From Caulobacter sp. (GTDB lineage: Bacteria > Pseudomonadota > Alphaproteobacteria > Caulobacterales > Caulobacteraceae), in NCBI GenBank assembly GCA_030680355.1, contig JAUXVF010000023.1:116060-180059 (forward strand): 64,000 bases of DNA. Reading direction: 5' to 3'. A model generated the notes under the pieces. It saw only the letters and a list, made by a program, of their open reading frames with translations, had not been told where the DNA came from and ran no database searches. Within the stretch, counting starts at the first letter, position 1. Each line of letters starts with the position of its first letter. Below, one piece after another: positions 8,758-16,221 of the stretch. The translations under genes were made by a program, and so were the position numbers.

Positions 8758-8771
8758 TTGATGTTTGGCAA
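8758..8771. promoter_or_regulatory. FNR/DNR-type box between the RIC-like gene and nrdJ
   Basis: The sequence TTGATGTTTGGCAA matches the FNR-family consensus TTGAT-N4-ATCAA at 8 of 10 fixed positions. It is centred in the divergent promoter region, about 71 bp from the RIC-like start and 100 bp from the ribonucleotide reductase start. It could serve both genes. The regulator could be the Crp/Fnr protein encoded at 12372-13148. Confidence 0.6.
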
Positions 8772-8871
8772 GCCGTAACAGCGCAGATTTCGCCGCCTGC
8801 GACGCCCCGCCGACACGCCGCTTGTCGCAGGGAATCAGCCAGCCTCGACGCCCCACCCCACGAGGCCGAAC

Positions 8872-11109
8872 ATGGCGTTTGATAATCCCTTCGCTGGCGA
8901 GATCTGGTCCGCCAAGTATCGCTACCGGCCGTCAGAGGGCGCCGGCGACGCCACAATCCAGGAGAGCTGGACCAGGGTCGCGCAGGCCGTCTCGGAGGCG
9001 GAGCCCGCGGCCGGGCGGGACGCGGCCCGCGAACTGTTTCTCGACGCCCTGACCGACTACCGGTTCCTCCCCGGCGGCCGCATCCTCGCCGGCGCCGGCA
9101 CGGGCCGGTCGGTCACCTTATTCAACTGTTTTGTGATGGGAGCGGTCCCGGACGACCTGGGCGGCATTTTCGATCATGTGCGGGAAGCGGCCCTGACCCT
9201 GCAGCAGGGCGGCGGGGTGGGGATGGACTTCTCCACCATTCGCCCGGCCGGCGCGCCCGTCGCCGGCGTCGGGGCGGACGCGTCCGGTCCGCTCAGCTTC
9301 ATGGACGTCTGGGACTCCATGTGCCGCACCATTCTGTCGGCGGGGCAGCGGCGCGGCGCGATGATGGGGTGCCTGCGCATCGACCATCCCGATATCGAGG
9401 CCTTCATCGACGCCAAGCGAGAGCCCGGTCGCTTCCGCAACTTCAATCTGTCCGTCCTGGTCACCGACGCCTTCATGCAGGCGCTGGACGCTGACGGCGC
9501 CTGGCCGTTGGTCTTCAACGGCCGGGTCCAAGGGGAGGTCAGGGCCGCGGACCTCTGGCAGCGGCTCATGCAGGCGACCTATGACGCCGCCGAGCCGGGC
9601 GTGATCTTCATTGACCGGGTCAACGCCGCCAACAATCTGGCCTATTGCGAGCAGATCGTCGCCAGCAACCCCTGCGGCGAACAGATGCTGCCCGCCTATG
9701 GCGCCTGCCTTCTGGGGTCGATCAACCTGGCGAGACTGGTTGATCGACCGTTCGCGACCAACGCCGGCATTGACGAGGCTGTGCTGGGCGACCTCGCCCG
9801 GGTGGCGGTCCGCTTCCTGGACAACGTCATCGACATCTCCCGCTTTCCGCTGGAGGCCCAGGCGGTCGAAGCCCGATCCAAGCGCCGCCTTGGCATCGGG
9901 GTGACCGGTCTCGCCGACGCCCTGATCTTCTGCGGCGCCCGCTATGGCGGCGACCAGGCCGTGGCCCTGACACAGCACTGGCTGGGCGTGATCAAGCGCG
10001 AGGCCTATCGCGCCTCGGCCGAACTGGCCGCCGAGAAAGGGCCCTTCCCCCTCTACGACCCCTGTATTCTGGACCGTCCCAACCTGTTGTCCCTCGACGA
10101 GGATGTCCGGTCTCTGATCTCGGCCCATGGGCTGCGCAATGGCTGCCTGACCTCCATCGCGCCGACCGGCACGACCTCGCTGCTGGCCGGCAATGTGTCA
10201 TCGGGCGTGGAGCCGGTCTTCGCCTACGCTTACAGCCGCAAGGTCCGGCAGCCCGATGGCGGGACGCGCGAGGAGGCCGTCGAGGACTACGCCCTGGCGG
10301 TCTGGAAGCGGCTGAACGGCGACGCGCCGCCGCCGTCCAACGTGTTCGCCAGCGCCCAGGACCTTGTTCCGGCCGACCATCTGCGGATGCAGGCGGCGGC
10401 CCAGACCATGGTCGACAGCTCGATCTCCAAGACCGTCAACTGCCCCGAAGCGATCAGCTTCAGCGACTTCTCCAACATCTACCGCGCCGGCTACCGGGCC
10501 GGGTGCAAGGGGCTGACCACCTATCGACCCAACAGCGTGACCGGATCGGTCCTGTCAGTGACAGGGTCCGCCACGACGCCGAGCCCCTCCGAGCCGGTTC
10601 TTTCACCCCGACCCGAGGCGATCGGCGGCACCACCTACAAGGTGAAGTGGCCAGAGAGCGCCCATGCGGTCTACGTGACCATCAATGATATCGACTCCGA
10701 CTCCGGCCGGCGGCCGTTCGAGATCTTCGTCAACTCCAAGAACATGGAACACTACGCCTGGACCCTGGGCCTGACCCGGATGATCTCGGCGGTGTTCCGC
10801 CGGGGCGGCGATGTCTCCTTTGTCGCCGAAGAGCTCAAGGCCGTGTTCGACCCCCGCGGCGGCGGCTGGATCGATGGTCGTTATGTGCCGTCGCTGCTGG
10901 CGGCGATCGGCGGAATCATTGAACGCCATCTGGCCAGCGGCTCGACACCGGCGGCGGCGGCGAAGGCGGACGCGGACGCCGACACGGAAACCGCGGCCAG
11001 GCCCGCGCCGTCTTCAGGTCCGGCCTGCCCCCGCTGCGGCGGCTTTGACGTTGTGCGCAAGGAGGGTTGCGACACCTGCTTCGGCTGCGGCTATTCGAAA
11101 TGCGGCTGA
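8872..11109 (+). CDS. nrdJ: Adenosylcobalamin-dependent (class II) ribonucleoside-diphosphate reductase
   Basis: A 745-residue class II reductase that makes deoxynucleotides with B12 and needs no oxygen. Diagnostic stretches: GRILAGAGTGRSVTLFNCFV early, LQQGGGVGMDFSTIRPAG, SNPCGEQMLPAYGACLLGSINLA (NPCGE carries the active-site Cys and Glu), IGVTGLADALIFCG, LTSIAPTGTTSLLAGNVSSG and KTVNCPEAISF. The C-terminal tail is a zinc-ribbon-like CPRCGGFDVV...CDTCFGCGYSKCG, which also provides the redox cysteines. The start is chosen at MAFDNPF. The low-oxygen FNR box upstream and its place among nitrate-respiration genes fit an anaerobic role. No cobalamin riboswitch box was seen in the leader. Confidence 0.93.
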   Translation: MAFDNPFAGEIWSAKYRYRPSEGAGDATIQESWTRVAQAVSEAEPAAGRDAARELFLDALTDYRFLPGGRILAGAGTGRSVTLFNCFVMGAVPDDLGGIFDHVREAALTLQQGGGVGMDFSTIRPAGAPVAGVGADASGPLSFMDVWDSMCRTILSAGQRRGAMMGCLRIDHPDIEAFIDAKREPGRFRNFNLSVLVTDAFMQALDADGAWPLVFNGRVQGEVRAADLWQRLMQATYDAAEPGVIFIDRVNAANNLAYCEQIVASNPCGEQMLPAYGACLLGSINLARLVDRPFATNAGIDEAVLGDLARVAVRFLDNVIDISRFPLEAQAVEARSKRRLGIGVTGLADALIFCGARYGGDQAVALTQHWLGVIKREAYRASAELAAEKGPFPLYDPCILDRPNLLSLDEDVRSLISAHGLRNGCLTSIAPTGTTSLLAGNVSSGVEPVFAYAYSRKVRQPDGGTREEAVEDYALAVWKRLNGDAPPPSNVFASAQDLVPADHLRMQAAAQTMVDSSISKTVNCPEAISFSDFSNIYRAGYRAGCKGLTTYRPNSVTGSVLSVTGSATTPSPSEPVLSPRPEAIGGTTYKVKWPESAHAVYVTINDIDSDSGRRPFEIFVNSKNMEHYAWTLGLTRMISAVFRRGGDVSFVAEELKAVFDPRGGGWIDGRYVPSLLAAIGGIIERHLASGSTPAAAAKADADADTETAARPAPSSGPACPRCGGFDVVRKEGCDTCFGCGYSKCG

Positions 11110-11164
11110 TGGCGGGTTGATGGCCGTCAAGGCGTCGGCCGCCGGCTTGGCGCAGGATGCGGTC

Positions 11165-12340
11165 ATGACCACCGCCGCCTCACGCCGGGCCTATGCTGGC
11201 CCAACGCTCTTCAGCTTCGGCTTTCGGCCGTTCTTCCTGTTCGGATCCATCTGGTCGGCCATGGTCGTGCCCCTGTGGATGTGGAGCTTTCTGGGCGGAG
11301 GCCCGGCCGCCCTGACGCTCGACTGGCATGTGCACGAAATGCTGTTCGGCTTCCTGGCCGCGATCATGGCGGGGTTCCTGACCACCGCCGTGCCCAACTG
11401 GACGGGCCGCATGCCGATCATCGGCCTGCCGCTGGTCGGCCTGATCAGCCTCTGGGTCGCCGGTCGGCTGGCCATGCTGGCCCAGTCCACGCTTGGGCCC
11501 GTGGCGGCCGTGATCGACAGCGCCTTCCTGGTGGTCTTCGCGGGGGTCCTCTGGCGCGAGGTGCTGGCCGGGCGGAACTGGCGCAATCTTCCCGTCTGCG
11601 TGCTGATCAGCGTCATGGCCCTGGGAAACATCGCATTCCATGTTGGTGTTCAGTTCAGCGACCCGCGGGTCGGTGAGCGCGTGGCGCTCGGTGTCGCGGT
11701 GGTCCTGATCACATTGATCGGCGGACGGATTGTTCCCAGCTTCACGCGCAACTGGATGAAGGGACGGGGCATCACGGCCCTGCCCGCCGAATCCGGGCGG
11801 TTTGACCAGGGCGTTATGGCCATCACCATCATCGCCGCCGCCGCCTGGGCGGCGTTTCCCGACGCGCGGCTGACCGGCGCGGCGCTGCTGCTCGCCGGCG
11901 CGACCAATCTGGCCAGGCTGGCGCGCTGGCGCGGCTGGGCGACGCTGGCCGAGCCGCTCGTGACCATCCTCCATGTCGGATATCTGTGGCTCGGCCTTGG
12001 CCTGGCGCTCCTGGGCGGTTCAGCCCTGTGGCCGGCCATCCCCCGGACCGCCGGCGTGCACGCCCTGACCGCCGGCGCGGTCGGGGTCATGACCCTGGCG
12101 GTGATGACCCGGGCCACCCGAGGCCATTCTGGCCGGCCGATCGCGGCGGGAGCGGCGACGACAGCCATCTTCATCACCATCAACGCCGCGACGCTGGTGC
12201 GGATCGCGGCGCCGTTCGGAGAGGCTGCCCAGCCGGGGTTGCTCGCCCTGTCCGCGACCCTGTGGGCGTTGGCGTTCGGCGGGTTCGCCGTGGCCTACGG
12301 GCCGATGCTGACGCGGCGCTTTCGGCCCGCTACGGTCTGA
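11165..12340 (+). CDS. nnrS: NnrS family heme-copper membrane protein
   Basis: NnrS proteins are polytopic membrane proteins with heme and copper that relieve nitrosative stress in denitrifiers. The signature start is present: LFSFGFRPFFLFGSIWSA, followed by DWHVHEMLFGFLAAIMAGFLTTAVPNW split over one helix, then HVGVQ, the SFTRNWMK loop, and MTRATRGHSGRP in the C-terminal half. About 12 hydrophobic helices fill the 391 residues. The start at 11165 has an AGGA site 7 bp upstream; ATG 11120 is an alternative. It follows nrdJ by 55 bp, probably in one transcript. It converges on the Crp/Fnr gene, whose NO- or oxygen-sensing role would fit. Confidence 0.9.
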   Translation: MTTAASRRAYAGPTLFSFGFRPFFLFGSIWSAMVVPLWMWSFLGGGPAALTLDWHVHEMLFGFLAAIMAGFLTTAVPNWTGRMPIIGLPLVGLISLWVAGRLAMLAQSTLGPVAAVIDSAFLVVFAGVLWREVLAGRNWRNLPVCVLISVMALGNIAFHVGVQFSDPRVGERVALGVAVVLITLIGGRIVPSFTRNWMKGRGITALPAESGRFDQGVMAITIIAAAAWAAFPDARLTGAALLLAGATNLARLARWRGWATLAEPLVTILHVGYLWLGLGLALLGGSALWPAIPRTAGVHALTAGAVGVMTLAVMTRATRGHSGRPIAAGAATTAIFITINAATLVRIAAPFGEAAQPGLLALSATLWALAFGGFAVAYGPMLTRRFRPATV

Positions 12341-12371
12341 CGGGGCTCAATCCGGCGAGACCGGTTGGCGG

Positions 12372-13148
12372 TCAGAGACCGGCCTGCGGGCTGTGATCGC
12401 CCAGTCCCCGCTCGCGCTGCGCCTCGCCCACCGGGCCGAGACCATGGGGCCGGTGATTGTCGATAAGCGGGTCGGGCTTGGCCAGTCGTTCCAGCACCAC
12501 GGGGCGAGCGATCGTCACCTGAGGACCGTTCACGACCACGCCGTAGTCGGCAATGGTGGAGAAGGCGCGAGAGAGATTCTCGGGCGTCATTCCGAGCAGG
12601 GACGCCAGAAGCCGCTTCTCATGCGGCAGGGTGAAGGTCTCCCCGCCCCCCTGCTTGACCCTCTGGGTGATCAGGTAGTTGGCCAAGCGTTCAAGTCCGC
12701 CGCGCAGCCGCTGGTTCTTGATCGAGCGAACCAGCCCACGGTAGCAGCCCGACAGTTCCTGAGCCACGGCGAACCCGAACTGGGCGTCTTCCTTCATCGC
12801 GCGCCGGAGCGCCTCGCCAGACAGCATCAGAATGTCGGATCGCTCGATGGTCTGCGCGCTCATCAGGGCGTCGGCCTCCAAGACCACCGCGGCCAGGATG
12901 AAGGTCGAGACCGGCTGCAGAACCGCCAGGGTCGTTTCCTTGTCGTTCCAGCTGGCGCCGAGCTCAACGCTGCCATCAAGCAGCACATAGAGAAAGTCGA
13001 CGGGATCCCCCTCCATCAGGAGGGTCGTCCCCGCCGGAAACTTCTGAAGAAAGCAGCCGCCGGTGACATCCCGGAAAAGCTCATCGGAGACGCCACTGAA
13101 AAGCGGCAGCGCCCTGACCCGTTCCGCGTCTACGTTTCGCATTGACAT
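12372..13148 (-). CDS. Crp/Fnr family transcriptional regulator (DNR/NnrR-like)
   Basis: A 258-residue regulator with an N-terminal cyclic-nucleotide-type sensor domain (PLFSGVSDELFRDV; FPAGTTLLMEGDPVDFLYVLLDGSVEL), the long dimer helix, and a C-terminal winged helix. The recognition-helix region is LLASLLGMTPENLSRAFSTI. It lacks the N-terminal cysteine cluster of oxygen-sensing FNR, so it is more like the DNR/NnrR branch, which senses NO or another signal, probably through heme. It is divergent from the narK1-narGHJI operon. Three FNR-like boxes lie in the shared 275-bp promoter, so control of nar and of itself is likely. The C-terminal 30 residues extend past the usual end and look poorly conserved. 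Confidence 0.87.
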   Translation of the reverse strand: MSMRNVDAERVRALPLFSGVSDELFRDVTGGCFLQKFPAGTTLLMEGDPVDFLYVLLDGSVELGASWNDKETTLAVLQPVSTFILAAVVLEADALMSAQTIERSDILMLSGEALRRAMKEDAQFGFAVAQELSGCYRGLVRSIKNQRLRGGLERLANYLITQRVKQGGGETFTLPHEKRLLASLLGMTPENLSRAFSTIADYGVVVNGPQVTIARPVVLERLAKPDPLIDNHRPHGLGPVGEAQRERGLGDHSPQAGL

Positions 13149-13182
13149 GGAGACTTCGTGACGGCGCGGGCCGCCGGACGCC

Positions 13183-13196
13183 TTGACTTACATCAA
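13183..13196. promoter_or_regulatory. FNR-type box near the Crp/Fnr gene
   Basis: TTGACTTACATCAA differs from the consensus TTGAT-N4-ATCAA at one fixed position. It lies 35 bp before the regulator start and 228 bp before narK1, so autoregulation is the likely role. Confidence 0.6.
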
Positions 13197-13219
13197 TCGC
13201 CACCAACCGCGCCGCACGC

Positions 13220-13233
13220 TTAACAAATGTCAA
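13220..13233. promoter_or_regulatory. Weak FNR-type box
   Basis: TTAACAAATGTCAA keeps the dyad spacing but deviates from the consensus at three of ten fixed positions. It sits between the two better boxes and could be a secondary site. Confidence 0.35.
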
Positions 13234-13334
13234 TTTTCGGCCAGACATACAGCAACCGGCACCTTACCCAAGGCCTAGGTGATGACGAATTGAGAGGGAT
13301 AACAGTTGATCGATGGCGATTTACGTCGCTTCAT

Positions 13335-13348
13335 TTGATGGCGATCAA
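13335..13348 (+). promoter_or_regulatory. Perfect FNR box of the narK1-narGHJI operon
   Basis: TTGATGGCGATCAA is an exact match to TTGAT-N4-ATCAA. It ends 75 bp before the narK1 start codon. A class II activator position at about -41 would place the transcript start near 13383 and leave a leader of about 40 bases. This is strong evidence for low-oxygen or nitrogen-oxide control of the operon. Confidence 0.8.
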
Positions 13349-13423
13349 TTCCTCCGAGCCGCTGATCACGCACAAGCCCCCTGGCGATGGAACAGAACCA
13401 CCGCCTCGATTCGGGGATTTGGA

Positions 13424-14782
13424 ATGCCGGGGACCACAACCCAGACGCTGCAGGGCGGGCGCACCGCTCTCACCATGAGCACCGCGGCCTTCACGGCCTG
13501 TTTCGCCGTCTGGACAATTTTCTCGATCATCGGGGTCAGGATCAAACAGGACCTTGGCCTGACGGAGGCGGAGTTCGGTCTCCTCGCCGGCACGCCCATC
13601 CTGACCGGCTCACTATCGCGACTGTTCCTCGGCGTCTGGACCGACCAGTACGGTGGACGCGCCGTGAACCTGCTGGTCATGCTGTCGGCCGCCCTGGCCA
13701 CCTTCCTGCTTTCGCACGCCGAAACCTACATCCAGTTCCTGGTCGCGGCGCTTGGCGTCGGTCTGGCCGGCGGCTCGTTCGCGGTCGGGGTGGCCTACGT
13801 TTCGAAGTTCTTCCCCAAGGAACGTCAGGGCGCGGCGCTCGGCGTCTTCGGGGCTGGCAACGTCGGCGCCGCGGTAACCAAATTCGCCGCGCCCTTCGTC
13901 ATGATCGCCTTCGGCTGGCAGTCAGTGGCCCAGATCTGGGCGGCCGTGCTGGCCGTGCTGGCGATCGCCTTCTTTGTGACCACCCGCGACGAGCCCGACC
14001 TGATCGAACGGCGCAAGACCGGCGCCAAGGCGCAGTCGATGCTGCAGCAGCTGGCGCCGCTCCGGAGCCTGCAGGTCTGGCGCTTTTCGCTCTACTACTT
14101 CTTCGTCTTCGGCGCCTTCGTGGCGCTGGCGCTCTGGCTGCCCCACTATCTAGTGAGCGCCTACAACCTGCCGATCATCGCCGCCGGCATGCTGGCCGCC
14201 GCCTATTCGATACCCGGGTCGCTGTTCCGCATTTTCGGCGGCTGGCTGTCGGACCGCATCGGCGCCCGCAAGGTCATGTACGTGACCTTCGGCGTCAGCG
14301 CCGTCTGCACCTTCCTGCTGTCCTATCCGGCGACGACCTATGTCGTTGACGGCATCCACGGGCCGATCACCTTCCGCATCGCGATCGGGATTGTTCCGTT
14401 CGTCGTCCTGCTGTTCTGCCTCGGGTTCGCGATGAGCCTGGGCAAGGCGGCGGTCTACAAACACATCCCCGTCTATTATCCGAACAATGTCGGGGCCGTG
14501 GGCGGCCTGGTCGGCATGATCGGCGGGCTGGGCGGCTTCGTGCTGCCGATCGCCTTTGGTCTGCTCAACGACATCACCGGCGTCTGGACCAGCTGTTTCA
14601 TGCTGCTGTTTGTCCTGGTGTCCGGCGCCCTGCTCTGGATGCACCTGGCCGTGCGCCGGATGGAGCGTCGGCGGATGCCCGGGCTCGGCGACCTGCCCGA
14701 GCTGCCCGAAATGGCAAGCCTGCAACGCCCTGAAACTGGCGCTTCCGATCCGGGCCGCGCCGCACCCCCCCAGATTCCTTGA
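13424..14782 (+). CDS. narK1: Nitrate transporter NarK, type 1 (nitrate/proton symporter-like)
   Basis: A 452-residue MFS protein of the nitrate/nitrite porter family with about 12 helices. Family features: FAVWTIFSIIGVRIKQDLGLTEAEFGLL in helix 1 and after, the RLFLGVWTDQYGGR loop, the nitrate signature region around GVAYVSKFFPKERQGAALGVFGAGNVGAAVTKF, and a second-half signature GGLVGMIGGLGGFVLPIAFG. The start at 13424 is chosen for the GGGGAT site before it; upstream in-frame codons have no sensible leader. It is the first gene of the operon and lies directly downstream of a perfect FNR box. NarK1-type proteins bring in nitrate at the onset of respiration. Confidence 0.9.
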   Translation: MPGTTTQTLQGGRTALTMSTAAFTACFAVWTIFSIIGVRIKQDLGLTEAEFGLLAGTPILTGSLSRLFLGVWTDQYGGRAVNLLVMLSAALATFLLSHAETYIQFLVAALGVGLAGGSFAVGVAYVSKFFPKERQGAALGVFGAGNVGAAVTKFAAPFVMIAFGWQSVAQIWAAVLAVLAIAFFVTTRDEPDLIERRKTGAKAQSMLQQLAPLRSLQVWRFSLYYFFVFGAFVALALWLPHYLVSAYNLPIIAAGMLAAAYSIPGSLFRIFGGWLSDRIGARKVMYVTFGVSAVCTFLLSYPATTYVVDGIHGPITFRIAIGIVPFVVLLFCLGFAMSLGKAAVYKHIPVYYPNNVGAVGGLVGMIGGLGGFVLPIAFGLLNDITGVWTSCFMLLFVLVSGALLWMHLAVRRMERRRMPGLGDLPELPEMASLQRPETGASDPGRAAPPQIP

Positions 14783-14796
14783 AAGGAACGCCCCGC

Positions 14797-16221
14797 ATGC
14801 CCTCCAAAGAAGGCAGTTCCCCGGTCCTGACGGACTGGCGGCCCGAGGACCCGGCGTTTTGGACCGAGACTGGCAAGCCAGTCGCCAGCCGAAACCTCTG
14901 GATTTCGGTGCCCAACCTCCTGCTGGCCTTTTCGGTCTGGATGGTCTGGTCGATGGTCGTGGCCAAGCTGAAGCTGATCGGTTTCAAATTCACGACCGAC
15001 CAGCTGTTCTGGCTGGCCGCCCTGCCCGCCCTGTCCGGCGCAACCCTGCGCGTATTCTACAGCTTCATGGTTCCCGTTTTCGGAGGGCGCCGCTGGACAA
15101 CCCTGACCACCCTTTCCCTGTTGGTCCCCGCCATCGGGATCGGCATGGCGGTCCAGAACCCGCAGACGCCCTACTGGGTTTTCGCCAGCCTGGCGCTGCT
15201 GTGCGGCCTGGGCGGCGGCAACTTCGCCTCATCGATGGCCAACATCTCCTTCTTCTATCCGCGGCGGGAGAAGGGCAACGCCCTGGCCGTCAACGCCGGG
15301 TTCGGCAACCTCGGCGTCAGCGTCATGCAGTTCCTTGTGCCGGTCGTGATCGGCGTCGGCCTGTTTGGACCTGTCGTGGGCGCGCCCCAGACGGTGGTCG
15401 ATCATGGCGTCACCAGCCACATCTGGCTTCAGAACGCCGGCTTTGTCTGGGTCCCCTTCATCGTCATCGCCGCCATCGCCTCCTGGTTCGGCATGAATGA
15501 CCTGGCGTCGGCCAAGGCGTCGTTCAGCGCCCAGGCCGTGATCTTCAAACGCATGCACAACTGGGTCATGTGCTGGCTCTACGTGGGCACCTTCGGCTCC
15601 TTCATCGGCTTCTCGGCCGCCTTTCCGTTGCTGACCAAGACCCTGTTTCCAGAGGTCAACGCCCTTCAAATCGCCTTCCTCGGACCGCTGATCGGCGCCG
15701 CGTCGCGCGCGATGACCGGCTGGGTGTCGGACAAATGGGGCGGGGAGCGCGTCACCCAATGGGCATTCATCGCGCTCGCGCTCGGGGTGCTCTCGGTGCT
15801 GCACGCGCTGGGCGCCTTCGGGGCCGAACAGTCCTTCAGCCTGTTCTTCGCCAGCTTCATGTGGCTGTTTTTCTGGACGGGCATCGGCAACGCCTCAACC
15901 TTCCAGATGATCCCCGCGATCGTCCGCAGCGACATGCCGCGGCTCATGCCCGGGGCCTCGGTTGAAGTGCGACAGCGGGCCGCAGAAATGGAAGCCGCAG
16001 CGATCGTTGGCTTCACGTCGGCCATCGGCGCCTTCGGCGGCTTTTTCATCCCCAAGGCGTTCGGCGATTCCCTCAAGGCGACGGGCGATCCGAAGATGGC
16101 GCTCTTCATCTTCTTCGCCTTCTACATCAGCTGCGTGGTGGTGAACTGGGCCTTCTATGCCCGCAAGTCGTCGTTCCTTCGCACCCCTGTGTCCATTGAA
16201 AACAAGGCGGCTTCCCAATGA
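14797..16221 (+). CDS. narK2: Nitrate/nitrite transporter NarK, type 2 (antiporter-like)
   Basis: A second, distinct NarK-family MFS protein (474 residues). It opens with a longer cytoplasmic N-terminus (WRPEDPAFWTETGKPVASRNL), typical of type 2 NarK, followed by LLLAFSVWMVWSMVVAKL. The signature GGGNFASSMANISFFYPRREKGNALAVNAGFGNLGVSVMQF lies in helix 5, and GFTSAIGAFGGFFIPKAFG in the second half. The ATG at 14797 has GAAAGGA upstream; its stop overlaps narG by four bases. Tandem NarK1/NarK2 pairs are known in nitrate respirers, where type 2 exchanges nitrate for nitrite. Confidence 0.9.
   Translation: MPSKEGSSPVLTDWRPEDPAFWTETGKPVASRNLWISVPNLLLAFSVWMVWSMVVAKLKLIGFKFTTDQLFWLAALPALSGATLRVFYSFMVPVFGGRRWTTLTTLSLLVPAIGIGMAVQNPQTPYWVFASLALLCGLGGGNFASSMANISFFYPRREKGNALAVNAGFGNLGVSVMQFLVPVVIGVGLFGPVVGAPQTVVDHGVTSHIWLQNAGFVWVPFIVIAAIASWFGMNDLASAKASFSAQAVIFKRMHNWVMCWLYVGTFGSFIGFSAAFPLLTKTLFPEVNALQIAFLGPLIGAASRAMTGWVSDKWGGERVTQWAFIALALGVLSVLHALGAFGAEQSFSLFFASFMWLFFWTGIGNASTFQMIPAIVRSDMPRLMPGASVEVRQRAAEMEAAAIVGFTSAIGAFGGFFIPKAFGDSLKATGDPKMALFIFFAFYISCVVVNWAFYARKSSFLRTPVSIENKAASQ

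Noticed and set aside
8772..8871. Cobalamin riboswitch before the B12-dependent reductase
   Set aside because: The leader is too short and no B12-box-like conserved sequence is visible.
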